Source: Streptomyces abyssalis
GTDB lineage: Bacteria > Actinomycetota > Actinomycetes > Streptomycetales > Streptomycetaceae
Assembly: GCF_001751365.1 (NCBI RefSeq)
Contig: NZ_LJGT01000040.1
Coordinates: 372,001 to 436,000, forward strand
DNA: 64,000 bases
Direction of reading: 5' to 3'
Within the stretch, counting starts at the first letter, position 1; each line of letters begins with the position of its first letter. Both the position numbers and the translations under genes were made by a program. Positions 33,510-42,445 of the stretch are shown here, piece by piece. The notes under the pieces are model-generated. The model made no database searches, was not told the origin of the DNA, and was given only the letters and a program-made list of their open reading frames with translations.

Positions 33510-34796
33510 GTGGCACGCATCGGTGATGGCGGCGATCTGCTCAAGTGCTCGTTCTGCGGAAAGAGCCAGAAGCAGGTGAAGAAGCTGATCGCAGGGCCAG
33601 GCGTGTACATCTGCGACGAGTGCATCGACCTGTGCAACGAGATCATCGAGGAGGAGCTCGCCGAGTCCTCGGAGGTGCGCTGGGACGAGCTGCCCAAGCC
33701 CCGCGAGATCTCGGAGTTCCTCGAGGGATACGTGGTGGGCCAGGAGGCGGCCAAGAAGGCCCTCTCGGTCGCGGTCTACAACCACTACAAGCGTGTGCAG
33801 GCCGGTGAGAACGGCGGCTCGCAGGGCCGGGACGACGGCATCGAGCTGGCGAAGTCCAACATCCTGCTGCTCGGTCCGACCGGTTCCGGCAAGACGCTGC
33901 TGGCCCAGACCCTCGCCCGTATGCTCAACGTCCCCTTCGCCATCGCGGACGCCACGGCGCTGACGGAAGCCGGCTATGTCGGCGAGGACGTCGAGAACAT
34001 CCTGCTGAAGCTGATCCAGGCCGCTGACTACGACGTCAAGAAGGCCGAGACGGGGATCATCTACATCGACGAGATCGACAAGGTCGCCCGTAAGAGCGAG
34101 AACCCGTCGATCACGCGCGACGTCTCCGGCGAGGGCGTCCAGCAGGCGCTGCTGAAGATCCTGGAGGGCACCACGGCCTCGGTGCCGCCGCAGGGCGGGC
34201 GGAAGCATCCGCACCAGGAGTTCATCCAGATCGACACGACGAACGTGCTGTTCATCGTGGGTGGTGCCTTCGCCGGGCTGGAGAAGATCATCGAGTCCCG
34301 TGCCGGCGCGAAGGGCATCGGCTTCGGCGCCACCATCCGCTCCAAGCGCGAGATCGAGGACAGCAACCAGTTCGAGGACGTCATGCCCGAGGACCTGGTG
34401 AAGTTCGGGATGATCCCGGAGTTCATCGGCCGTCTGCCGGTGATGACGAGCGTGCACAACCTCGACCGCGAGGCGTTGCTGCAGATCCTGATGGAGCCGC
34501 GCAACGCCCTCGTCAAGCAGTACCAGCGCCTGTTCGAACTCGACGGCGTGGAGCTGGACTTCGACCGTCCCGCGCTCGAAGCGATCGCCGATCAGGCGAT
34601 TCTGCGCGGCACGGGAGCGCGCGGGCTGCGCGCCATCATGGAAGAGGTCCTGATGTCGGTCATGTACGAGGTGCCGTCCCGCAAGGACGTCGAGCGCGTC
34701 GTGATCACCGAAGAGGTCGTCCACTCGAATGTGAACCCGACGCTCGTGCCCCGTTCGCGCGGCAACGAGCAGGAGCGGCACGAGAAGAGCGCATAA
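33510..34796 (+). CDS. clpX: ClpX, AAA+ unfoldase of the ClpXP protease
   Basis: 428 residues from GTG 33510 (VARIGDGGDLLKCSF), with AAGGGG upstream. The zinc-binding domain has C..C pairs in LKCSFCGK and YICDECIDLC. Walker A is GPTGSGKTLL, Walker B IIYIDEIDK, sensor and arginine-finger region DVSGEGVQQALLK, pore loop GYVGED, and the IGF loop equivalent KGIGFGA docks ClpP. It unfolds substrates with ATP and feeds them into ClpP1/P2. A 19-bp hairpin terminates it against the converging gene at 34916. Confidence 0.97.
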   Translation: MARIGDGGDLLKCSFCGKSQKQVKKLIAGPGVYICDECIDLCNEIIEEELAESSEVRWDELPKPREISEFLEGYVVGQEAAKKALSVAVYNHYKRVQAGENGGSQGRDDGIELAKSNILLLGPTGSGKTLLAQTLARMLNVPFAIADATALTEAGYVGEDVENILLKLIQAADYDVKKAETGIIYIDEIDKVARKSENPSITRDVSGEGVQQALLKILEGTTASVPPQGGRKHPHQEFIQIDTTNVLFIVGGAFAGLEKIIESRAGAKGIGFGATIRSKREIEDSNQFEDVMPEDLVKFGMIPEFIGRLPVMTSVHNLDREALLQILMEPRNALVKQYQRLFELDGVELDFDRPALEAIADQAILRGTGARGLRAIMEEVLMSVMYEVPSRKDVERVVITEEVVHSNVNPTLVPRSRGNEQERHEKSA

Positions 34797-34845
34797 GGCG
34801 CGAGGGCGGCCGCGGCAGCGGGCGGGCCCGAGAAGACAAGACTGA

Positions 34846-34888
34846 ACGTGGAGGGGCGCCCGGCACAGAGCCGGGCGCCCCTCCACGT
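34846..34888. terminator. very strong bidirectional hairpin after clpX
   Basis: 19-bp perfect stem (34846-34864 with 34870-34888) with a five-base loop, between converging genes. Confidence 0.85.
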
Positions 34889-34915
34889 CGTCGCTCCGGA
34901 ACCGGAACCGTCCTG

Positions 34916-35689
34916 TCAGCCGGCCTCGGTGAGAGCGTCCTTGCGTACCTTCGCGGTCAGTTCGGCCGTCGACTTCAGATCGACGGGCTTCGTCGACGTC
35001 CCGTCACTCGTGAGGATCATCGACGAGACCGTGCCGACGGTGCTGGAGTCGGCCCAACTGCACATCGCCAGGCTCATGTTGGAGATCTTGTACTCCTGGC
35101 ACTTGAGTACGTCGCCGTCGAAGGCTGAGGGCGAGAACTTCCTCAGCTTGCCCTCCGCCTTCGCGCCCGTCTCCGTCTTCAGCGACTTGGCCGTCTGCGC
35201 GAAGACCCAGTCGACGGCCTTGTCCGGATTCTCCACGGAGCCGTAGGCGCCGCCGAGTTGGAGCTTCTTGCCGGCGCCGGACTTGTACTCTGCGCTGACG
35301 TCCGCGCTGCTGGTCATCCCGGGGACCTTCTTGTTGCCGAAGGCCTTGCCGTCGCCCTTCTGGCCCTTGCCGTCACGCTCGTACTCGCCGGCGACGGTAC
35401 GGGGCGTCGTGAGCCGGTGCTCGGGGTCGCCCGGGGAGCCGAGGACGAACCAGCCGCCGACGAGCGCACCCACGACGACGACCGCGGCCGCGGCTGTCGC
35501 GGTGTTCCGCCGGCTGCTGCCGGACCTGCCGCCGGCGCCGGGCGCGGGGCTCGCCGCGCTCGGGCCGCTCGGTCCCGCGCCGGTGCCGTCGCCGCCGCCC
35601 TTGCCGTGGTCGGTCCCCTGCGTGGCGAGCGGTGCGCCGGGAGATCCCGGCTGCCCCTGTCCGTACGGGCCGGGCTGAGTGTCACTCAT
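34916..35689 (-). CDS. Pro/Gly-rich, membrane-anchored exported hypothetical protein (paralogue A)
   Basis: 257 residues. The cytoplasmic N-terminus is Gly/Pro/Ser-rich (MSDTQPGPYGQGQPGSPGAP), followed by a basic SSRRNT, one membrane span (TATAAAAVVVVGALVGGWFVL) quoted at 61-80, and an outside domain of about 170 residues. The outside domain opens RTVAGEYERD, as in the neighbouring paralogue (PTVAGEYQKD), and contains two cysteines (VLKCQEYKI, LAMCSWADS) that may form a disulphide. Start ATG has AGGAG upstream. No family name is known to me; sensor or wall-associated roles are guesses. Same strand as paralogue B, 76 bases apart, so probably one operon. Confidence 0.75.
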   Translation of the reverse strand: MSDTQPGPYGQGQPGSPGAPLATQGTDHGKGGGDGTGAGPSGPSAASPAPGAGGRSGSSRRNTATAAAAVVVVGALVGGWFVLGSPGDPEHRLTTPRTVAGEYERDGKGQKGDGKAFGNKKVPGMTSSADVSAEYKSGAGKKLQLGGAYGSVENPDKAVDWVFAQTAKSLKTETGAKAEGKLRKFSPSAFDGDVLKCQEYKISNMSLAMCSWADSSTVGTVSSMILTSDGTSTKPVDLKSTAELTAKVRKDALTEAG

Positions 35690-35765
35690 CGCTTGCGTCT
35701 CCTCGGTCGGACGACGGGGCGCCGGGCTCGCCGGCCCGTGCGCCCCCTCATGCTGCCCCCGCGGG

Positions 35766-36722
35766 CTACTTGATCTCGACCCGTGCGTCGTCGCGCAGCT
35801 TCTTCGCCAGCTCCGCGACCTGGTCGATCGTCATGCTCTTGCCGGTGAGCAGCGCCGCGCCGTCCTGCGCCGACACCATCGCCACCGTGCTGTTGTCGCC
35901 CCACATGCACAGCGGAGCCTTGAGCTCCGAGGTGTTGGAGGTGGAGGCGCCCAGGGAGACCTTGATGACCTGGCACTTCATGACGGCGTCGTCCTCGAGA
36001 CCGGCGGGCTCCACCTTCTCGGGGCTGCCGACGAGTTCGGCCTTGCGGCCGGTGCGCTCCGCGTTCTTCTCACTGTCCTCCGCCATCTTCGCGAAGGCCG
36101 TGTCGACGGTGCCCTCCGGGTCCTCGACCTCGCCCCAGACGCCCTGGAAGTTCATCTGCTTCGCGGAGACGCCGCTGCCCGACTTGTACGAGCCGTACTC
36201 GTTCTTGGGGTCGCCGACTCCCGCCCTCTCGAACTCCGAGAGCTCGGACTGCGTCATCTCGTTCGTGGTGCCCGCGCTGTCCTTCTGGTACTCGCCCGCG
36301 ACCGTGGGCGGCGACGTCAGCTTGTACTTCTTGCCGTCGTCGGCGACCGTCGATCCGCCGCCTCCCACACCGCCGAACAGGAAGATGCCGCCGATCACGA
36401 GGCCGACGATCACCAGCGAACCGACGACGATGGCGACCGTCTTGCCTGCCATCCCGCCCCCCGAGGGCGGCATCGGCGGTCCCGGCTGTCCGTACGGTCC
36501 GGGCTGGCCGTAGGGGCCCGGCTGGCCCGGCTGCTGCGGGAAGCCGTAACCCGGCTGTCCGGGCGGCGGCCCGGCCGGCTGCTGCGGGTACCCGTATCCG
36601 GGCTGCCCCTGTGCGCCTCCCGGCGCGCCCTGCGCGTACGGATTCGGGCCCTGCGGAGGCTGTCCGTACGGTCCGGGCGGGGGTGGCTGCTGTCCGTAAG
36701 GCCCAGGCTGGTTCTGACTCAT
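35766..36722 (-). CDS. Pro/Gly/Gln/Tyr-rich, membrane-anchored exported hypothetical protein (paralogue B)
   Basis: 318 residues from ATG 36722 (MSQNQPGPYGQQ), GGAGGGG upstream. The first 90 residues are a repetitive low-complexity arm made of units such as PGPYGQ and PGYGYPQQP. A membrane span follows (VAIVVGSLVIVGLVIGGIFLF), then an outside domain beginning PPTVAGEYQKD that matches paralogue A in plan, including two cysteines (VMKCQVIKV, APLCMWGDN). The arm is of the type seen in many actinobacterial membrane proteins and may mediate clustering. It reads away from valS, whose leaderless promoter lies in the 158-base gap. Confidence 0.75.
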   Translation of the reverse strand: MSQNQPGPYGQQPPPPGPYGQPPQGPNPYAQGAPGGAQGQPGYGYPQQPAGPPPGQPGYGFPQQPGQPGPYGQPGPYGQPGPPMPPSGGGMAGKTVAIVVGSLVIVGLVIGGIFLFGGVGGGGSTVADDGKKYKLTSPPTVAGEYQKDSAGTTNEMTQSELSEFERAGVGDPKNEYGSYKSGSGVSAKQMNFQGVWGEVEDPEGTVDTAFAKMAEDSEKNAERTGRKAELVGSPEKVEPAGLEDDAVMKCQVIKVSLGASTSNTSELKAPLCMWGDNSTVAMVSAQDGAALLTGKSMTIDQVAELAKKLRDDARVEIK

Positions 36723-36868
36723 TGCGGCGCTTCCCCTCCGTTTGATGTGCGTCGTGTGACGACGCCGCCGCGCGCGCGCTCGCGCGGTACGCGTACATCC
36801 TGTCGGACGTCCGGAGCGGGTGCTGCACCGGTCCCCAAACCGATTCGAGACTGCGACATTGCCGCCCG

Positions 36869-36874
36869 TACACT
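36869..36874 (+). promoter_or_regulatory. -10 box of a leaderless promoter for valS
   Basis: TACACT ends six bases before the GTG start; TTCGAG at 36844-36849 may be the -35. No Shine-Dalgarno sequence is present. Confidence 0.5.
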
Positions 36875-36880
36875 GCCGTC

Positions 36881-39532
36881 GTGACCGAGAACTCATCGCA
36901 GCGCCCCGACTCCCGAGGGCCGAACGCAGCAGCCCCCGCAGACCTGCCGACGCAGTACGCACCGGCCGAGGTGGAGGAAGAGCTGTATGAGCGCTGGGTA
37001 GCGCGCGGTTGGTTCGAGGCGGACGCCAAGAGCGACAAGCAGCCGTACACCATCGTCATCCCGCCGCCGAACGTCACGGGATCCCTCCACCTCGGCCATG
37101 CCTTCCAGCACACGCTGATGGACGCCCTCACGCGCCGCAAGCGCATGCAGGGCTACGAGTCGCTGTGGCTGCCGGGCATGGACCACGCGGGCATCGCCAC
37201 GCAGAACAAGGTCGAGCAGCAGCTCGCCGAAGAGGGCAAGTCCCGGCAGGACTTGGGGCGTGAGGCGTTCGTCGAGCGCGTCTGGCAGTGGAAGGAGGAG
37301 TACGGCGGCAAGATCCTCGGCCAGATGCGCCGCCTCGGCGACGGCGTCGACTGGACGCGCGAGCGCTTCACCATGGACGAGGGCCTCTCCCGCGCCGTCC
37401 AGACCGTCTTCAAGCAGATGTACGACGACGGGCTGATCTACCGCGCCGAGCGGATCATCAACTGGTGCCCGCGGTGTCTGACCGCCATCTCCGACATCGA
37501 GGTGGAATACCAGGAGGACGACGGCGAGTTGGTCTCCATCCGCTACGGCGGAGGCGACGGCGAGGACGACTCCGTGGTCGTCGCCACGACCCGTGCCGAG
37601 ACGATGCTCGGCGACACCGCCGTCGCCGTCCACCCGGACGACCAGCGGTACGCACATCTGCTCGGCCGGCACATCAAGCTGCCGCTCACGGACCGCACCA
37701 TCCCGGTCGTCGCCGACGAGCACGTGGACCCGGAGTTCGGCTCCGGCGCCGTCAAGGTCACCCCCGCCCACGACCCGAACGACTTCGCGATCGGGCAGCG
37801 GCACGGCCTTCCCGCGCTGACGGTCATGGACGAGCGCGGCGTGATCACCGCGCACGGCCCGTTCGAGGGTCTCGACCGCTTCGAGGCGCGCTCCTCGATC
37901 GTCGCCGCGCTGCGCGAACAGGGCCGCATCACGGCCGAGAAGCGCCCGTACACACACAGCGTCGGGCACTGCTCGCGCTGCAAGACGACCATCGAGCCCA
38001 GACTCTCGATGCAGTGGTGGGTCGGCGTCGGTCCGCTGGCGCAGGCGGCCGGCGACGCGGTGCGCGACGGCCGCGTGAAGATCCACCCCGCCGAGATGTC
38101 CGCGCGCTACTTCGACTGGGTCGACAACATGCTCGACTGGTGCATCTCGCGCCAGCTGTGGTGGGGCCACCGCATCCCCGTCTGGTACGGGCCCGACGGC
38201 GAGGTCCGCTGCCTCGGCCCGGACGAGCAGCCCCCGACGGGCGAGGGCTGGACGCAGGACCCGGACGTCCTGGACACCTGGTTCTCATCCGGGCTGTGGC
38301 CCTTCTCGACTCTCGGCTGGCCCGAACAGACCCAGGACCTGGCGAAGTTCTATCCGACGGACGTGCTGCTGACCGGGCACGACATCATCTTCTTCTGGGT
38401 CGCCAGGATGATGATGTTCGGGCTGTACGCGATGGACGGCACCGCCCCGTTCCACACGATCGCGCTGACCGGTCTGGTCCGCGACGATCACGGCAAGAAG
38501 ATGTCCAAGTCCAACCCCAACTCGGTCGATCCGCTGGACTGGATGAACGCGTACGGAGCCGACGCCGTCCGCTTCACCCTCACCAGCGGCGCCAACCCCG
38601 GCGCCGACGTGCCGATCGGTGAGGACTGGGTCAAGGCGTCCCGTAACTTCGCCAACAAGATCTGGAACGCCACGCGTTTCGCGCTCATGAACGGCGCGAC
38701 GGTCCAGGGACCGCTGCCTCAGGCGTCCGAACTCGGCGCCACGGACAGGTGGATCCTCTCCCGCCTCAACTCCGTCGTCGCCGAGGTCGACGGCCACTAC
38801 GACGACTACCAGTTCGCCAAACTCTCCGACGCCCTCCGCCACTTCGCGTGGGACGAGGTCTTCGACTGGTATGTCGAGCTGTCCAAGACCACCTTCGCCG
38901 TCGGCGGACGGCCCGCCGAGGTCTCCCGCCGCGTCCTCGGCGAGGTGCTCGACGTGATGCTGCGGCTGCTGCACCCTCTCGTCCCGTTCGTCACCGAATC
39001 ACTGTGGACGACGCTGACGGGCGGCGAGTCCGTCGTCGTCACGTCCTGGCCCGCCGACTCGGGTTTCCGGGACGTGGCGGCCGAGCAGGAGATCGCCACG
39101 CTCCAGGACGCCGTCACCGAGGTCCGGCGCTTCCGTGCCGACCAGGGTCTCCAGCCGGGGCAGCGGGTCCCGGCGCGGCTCAGCCTCACCGGGTCCCCGC
39201 TGGCGTCCCACGAGGACGCGATGCGGCAGCTGCTGCGGCTCCAGCCCGAGGGTGAGGGCTTCCACGCCACGGCGTCGCTGCCAGTCGCCGGCGGCACCGT
39301 CGAGTTGGACCTGTCCGGCGTCATCGACGTCGACGCCGAGCGCAAGCGCCTGACGAAGGACCTCGACTCCGCCGAGAAGGAGCTGCGTCAGACCACGGCG
39401 AAGCTGGGGAACGAGGGCTTCCTGGCGAAGGCCCCCGATCACGTCGTCGAGAAGATCCGTGAACGCCGGTCCACCGCCGAGTCCGACATCGCCCGCCTCC
39501 AGCAGCAACTCGACCGGCTTCCCACCGCCTAG
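36881..39532 (+). CDS. valS: valyl-tRNA synthetase
   Basis: 883 residues. Class I synthetase that charges tRNA-Val. HIGH motif GSLHLGHAF (about 66-74), KMSKS loop GKKMSKSNPNSVDP (about 542-555), an editing domain in CP1 with DHAGIATQNKVEQQLAEEGK-type sequence before it (quoted as MDHAGIATQN), and the anticodon-binding helical domain after about residue 620. A C-terminal coiled coil of about 65 residues (DVDAERKRLTKDLDSAEKEL) closes the protein as in other ValRS. Start GTG is leaderless. A large cruciform-forming terminator follows immediately. Confidence 0.97.
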   Translation: MTENSSQRPDSRGPNAAAPADLPTQYAPAEVEEELYERWVARGWFEADAKSDKQPYTIVIPPPNVTGSLHLGHAFQHTLMDALTRRKRMQGYESLWLPGMDHAGIATQNKVEQQLAEEGKSRQDLGREAFVERVWQWKEEYGGKILGQMRRLGDGVDWTRERFTMDEGLSRAVQTVFKQMYDDGLIYRAERIINWCPRCLTAISDIEVEYQEDDGELVSIRYGGGDGEDDSVVVATTRAETMLGDTAVAVHPDDQRYAHLLGRHIKLPLTDRTIPVVADEHVDPEFGSGAVKVTPAHDPNDFAIGQRHGLPALTVMDERGVITAHGPFEGLDRFEARSSIVAALREQGRITAEKRPYTHSVGHCSRCKTTIEPRLSMQWWVGVGPLAQAAGDAVRDGRVKIHPAEMSARYFDWVDNMLDWCISRQLWWGHRIPVWYGPDGEVRCLGPDEQPPTGEGWTQDPDVLDTWFSSGLWPFSTLGWPEQTQDLAKFYPTDVLLTGHDIIFFWVARMMMFGLYAMDGTAPFHTIALTGLVRDDHGKKMSKSNPNSVDPLDWMNAYGADAVRFTLTSGANPGADVPIGEDWVKASRNFANKIWNATRFALMNGATVQGPLPQASELGATDRWILSRLNSVVAEVDGHYDDYQFAKLSDALRHFAWDEVFDWYVELSKTTFAVGGRPAEVSRRVLGEVLDVMLRLLHPLVPFVTESLWTTLTGGESVVVTSWPADSGFRDVAAEQEIATLQDAVTEVRRFRADQGLQPGQRVPARLSLTGSPLASHEDAMRQLLRLQPEGEGFHATASLPVAGGTVELDLSGVIDVDAERKRLTKDLDSAEKELRQTTAKLGNEGFLAKAPDHVVEKIRERRSTAESDIARLQQQLDRLPTA

Positions 39533-39540
39533 CGACCCGC

Positions 39541-39613
39541 CGGACTCCGAGACGGCCGGTTGAGGCCCGGGCGCGCGCCTGTGCGTCCGGGCCTCCGGCC
39601 GTCTCGGAGTCCG
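39541..39613 (+). terminator. two-tier hairpin after valS
   Basis: Outer stem of 19 perfect base pairs (39541-39559 with 39595-39613), a three-base bulge, and an inner stem of 8 pairs (39563-39570 with 39587-39594). It begins eight bases past the stop codon. Confidence 0.85.
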
Positions 39614-39695
39614 TCTCTCGGGGCCCCGCAGCGGCAGAGCGGGCCGCACCTCCGCGAGCGACCATGGCGGCGGAACGCGGCTCCGGCGCCCTACG

Positions 39696-39701
39696 TAGAC
39701 T
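39696..39701 (+). promoter_or_regulatory. -10 box of a leaderless promoter for folC
   Basis: TAGACT ends seven bases before the GTG at 39709; no Shine-Dalgarno sequence. Confidence 0.5.
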
Positions 39702-39708
39702 GGCCCCC

Positions 39709-41274
39709 GTGAGTGACCAGCCCCAGCCCCCTGAGCCAGACCCCGGCGAGAACCCCGACGCGGAGAACGGCGACACCGGACCCTCCGAGTTCGAGGAGAT
39801 CATCGGCGCCGAGACCGACCGCGACCCGGATCTCGCGGTCATCGAGGCGGGCAGCCGCACCCTCCGCGCCCAGGCCGGGCCTCCGCAGGCCGACGTCGTA
39901 CCCGGACGCCCGGAGGACCCTGAGACGGACCGCGCGCTGCGGGCGGTGGAGACGGAGCTGATGGGCCGCTGGCCCGAGACCAAGCTCGACCCTTCCCTCG
40001 ACCGCATCAGGGCACTGATGGACGTGATGGGCGAGCCCCAGCGCGCCTACCCGTCCATCCACATCACCGGTACGAACGGCAAGACCAGCACCGCACGCAT
40101 GATCGAGGCACTGCTGAGCGCCTTCGACCTCCGTACCGGCCGCTACACCTCCCCGCACGTCCAGTCGATCACCGAGCGGATCAGCGTCGACGGCGCACCC
40201 GTCAGCGCGGAGCGCTTCATCGAGGCGTACCAGGACGTCAAACCGTTCGCGGAGATGGTCGACGCCAAGCAGCCCTACCGCCTCTCCTTCTTCGAGATGC
40301 TGACGGGCATGGCCTACGCGGCCTTCGCCGACGCCCCCGTGGACGTCGCCGTCGTCGAGGTCGGCATGGGCGGAAGGTGGGACGCCACCAACGTGATCGA
40401 CGCCGGCGTCTCCGTCATCACCCCCATCTCCCTGGACCACGTCGCCCGCCTCGGGGACACCCCGGAGAAGATCGCCGGGGAGAAGTCCGGAATCGTCAAG
40501 AAGGACGCCGCCGTCGTCCTCGCCCAGCAGCCCGTGGAGGCGGCCTCCGTCGTGCTCAAGCGGGCCGCCGAGGAGGGCGCCACGGTCGCGCGGGAGGGCC
40601 TGGAGTTCGGCGTGGTCTCCCGGGAGGTGGCCGTCGGCGGGCAGTTGATCACCGTCCGCGGGCTGGGCGGTGAGTATCCGGAGATCTTCTTGCCCATGCA
40701 CGGAGCGCACATGGCGCACAACGCCGCCGTGGCGCTCACCGCCGTCGAGGCGTTCTTCGGGCTCGGGCCCGGTGCCGGGCAGCCGGACAGGGGCAGTCTC
40801 GACGCCGACATCGTCCGGCAGGCCTTCGCGTCGGTCTCCTCGCCGGGCCGGCTGGAGCTGGTGCGCAGCAGCCCGGCCGTCCTCCTCGACGCCGCGCACA
40901 ACCCGGCGGGCGCCCGCGCCACCGCGGAGGCGGTCGGCGAAGCGTTCAGTTTCAGCCGCCTCGTCGGCGTCATCGGCCCCAGCAGCGACAAGGATGTACG
41001 CGGCCTGCTCGAAGCCTTCGAACCGATCTTCGCGGAAGTGGTGCTCACCCGTAACTCCACGCCCCGTGCCATGGATGTCGACGCCCTTGCAGCCGTGGCC
41101 GTCGAGGTCTTCGGCGAGGAACGCGTACAGGTCGAGCCCCGCCTCGACAGCGCCCTCGAGGAGGCGATCACGCTCGCCGAGTCCGAGGACGAGTACGCGG
41201 GAGCGGGCGTCCTGGTCACCGGTTCCGTCATCACCGCCGGCGAGGCCCGGCTGCTGCTGGGAAGGGAGCGGTAG
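39709..41274 (+). CDS. folC: folylpolyglutamate synthase / dihydrofolate synthase
   Basis: 521 residues from GTG 39709 (VSDQPQPPEPDPG). ATP-dependent Mur-ligase-type enzyme adding glutamate to folates. The P-loop ITGTNGKTSTARMIEA and the family strings SPHVQSITERI, GGRWDATNV and LDHVARLGDTPEKIAGEKSGI (quoted as EKIAGEKSGI) are present; LLDAAHNPAGA marks the third Mur-ligase domain. About 85 acidic, Pro-rich residues precede the enzyme core, longer than in most bacteria but common in Streptomyces. The DUF4233 gene overlaps its stop by one base. Confidence 0.95.
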   Translation: MSDQPQPPEPDPGENPDAENGDTGPSEFEEIIGAETDRDPDLAVIEAGSRTLRAQAGPPQADVVPGRPEDPETDRALRAVETELMGRWPETKLDPSLDRIRALMDVMGEPQRAYPSIHITGTNGKTSTARMIEALLSAFDLRTGRYTSPHVQSITERISVDGAPVSAERFIEAYQDVKPFAEMVDAKQPYRLSFFEMLTGMAYAAFADAPVDVAVVEVGMGGRWDATNVIDAGVSVITPISLDHVARLGDTPEKIAGEKSGIVKKDAAVVLAQQPVEAASVVLKRAAEEGATVAREGLEFGVVSREVAVGGQLITVRGLGGEYPEIFLPMHGAHMAHNAAVALTAVEAFFGLGPGAGQPDRGSLDADIVRQAFASVSSPGRLELVRSSPAVLLDAAHNPAGARATAEAVGEAFSFSRLVGVIGPSSDKDVRGLLEAFEPIFAEVVLTRNSTPRAMDVDALAAVAVEVFGEERVQVEPRLDSALEEAITLAESEDEYAGAGVLVTGSVITAGEARLLLGRER

Positions 41275-41624
41275 TGCGCACCCTCTGCGCGAGCACACTG
41301 CTCGGCGAGTTCTTCGTGATCGGCTTCGCCGGCCTCGTCGCGATGCGTACGAGCGACCTGTCCGCGGGCACTGTCTGGACGGTGTGCGGTGTGGCCATGG
41401 CGCTGTGTCTGCTGCTGTGCGGCGTGTTGACGCGGAGGGGCGGTGTGCAGCTGGGATGGGCGCTCCAAGTGGCGCTGATCGCCTCCGGTTCGGTGGTCCC
41501 GGCCATGTACTTCCTCGGCGCCTGCTTCGCGGGGCTGTGGTGGGCGTCCGTCCATTTCGGGCGGAAGGTGGACGAGGCGAAGGCCGAGCGTGGCCGCCTG
41601 GAGACCGAGCCTGACACTGCGTGA
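41274..41624 (+). CDS. DUF4233 small integral membrane protein
   Basis: 116 residues, GTG start overlapping the folC stop (TAGTG), so translation is coupled. Four hydrophobic segments (LLGEFFVIGFAGLVAM, WTVCGVAMALCLLLC, LGWALQVALIASGSVVPAMYF, LGACFAGLWWASVHFG) and a charged cytoplasmic tail fit DUF4233, a family found beside folC in actinobacteria. Function unknown. Confidence 0.85.
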   Translation: MRTLCASTLLGEFFVIGFAGLVAMRTSDLSAGTVWTVCGVAMALCLLLCGVLTRRGGVQLGWALQVALIASGSVVPAMYFLGACFAGLWWASVHFGRKVDEAKAERGRLETEPDTA

Positions 41625-41740
41625 CGGTGGCCGGCGCGGCCCGTGTAGCCTCTGGGCATCCGTAAACCGGCCACATCCGGAACCCTGACGTCCCCGACGC
41701 CCGGGCGTCCGAACGCTTCATCCCCCGAGGAGCCCCCACC

Positions 41741-42154
41741 ATGAGCGAGCGCACCCTGGTACTGCTCAAGCCCGACGCCGTACGCCGCGGTCTGATCGGT
41801 GAGATCACCGGCCGTATCGAGAGCAAGTCGGACTGGGCCGTAACAGCACTGGAGCTGCGCACGCTCGACCGCTCCACCCTGGAACAGCACTACGCGGAGC
41901 ACGTGGGCAAGCCCTTCTACGAGCCGCTGGTGGAGTTCATGGCCTCGGGCCCGTCCGTCGTGATGGTCGTCGAGGGGGAGCGCGTCATCGAGGGCGTACG
42001 GGCGCTCGCCGGGCCGACGGACCCGATTGCCGCGCCTCCCGGCTCCATTCGGGGGGACTTCGGAACGATTGTGCGGGAAAACCTGATTCACGCGTCGGAC
42101 TCGGAGGAGTCCGCGGCACGTGAGCTGAAGATTTTTTTCCCCGACTTCAGTTAG
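41741..42154 (+). CDS. ndk: nucleoside diphosphate kinase
   Basis: 137 residues. Transfers the gamma-phosphate of ATP to nucleoside diphosphates through a phospho-histidine. N-terminal ERTLVLLKPDAVRRGLIG and the active-site NLIHASDSEESA with the phospho-accepting His are intact. GAGGAG lies seven to nine bases before the ATG. A 9-bp hairpin 45 bases past the stop ends the transcript before mreB. Confidence 0.97.
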   Translation: MSERTLVLLKPDAVRRGLIGEITGRIESKSDWAVTALELRTLDRSTLEQHYAEHVGKPFYEPLVEFMASGPSVVMVVEGERVIEGVRALAGPTDPIAAPPGSIRGDFGTIVRENLIHASDSEESAARELKIFFPDFS

Positions 42155-42198
42155 TGTCCTGCTGACGCGTCATCAGTCGTCAGAGCACAGATGACCTG

Positions 42199-42224
42199 GG
42201 GCGACCGGCAATTTTCGGTCGCCC
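42199..42224 (+). terminator. hairpin terminator after ndk
   Basis: Stem GGGCGACCG/CGGTCGCCC with an eight-base AT-rich loop, followed by TTCGG. Confidence 0.75.
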
Positions 42225-42445
42225 TTCGGCATATGCGCCGGGGTTCGGGGGAACGCATCACCCCGACACGACGTCACTGATTACAGGGACGACGGCTGTT
42301 GCGCCGACAATGGCGGGACACCCTCGCTACGTGTTCGAGTCCGCGTCTACGATGGAACCTCGCGTCTCCACAGCGTTAGCGCGGACCACCCTCTCCTGCC
42401 GTCCTCCCACACACATCGCTCCAGTTGGAAGGCCAGACGCATCCT

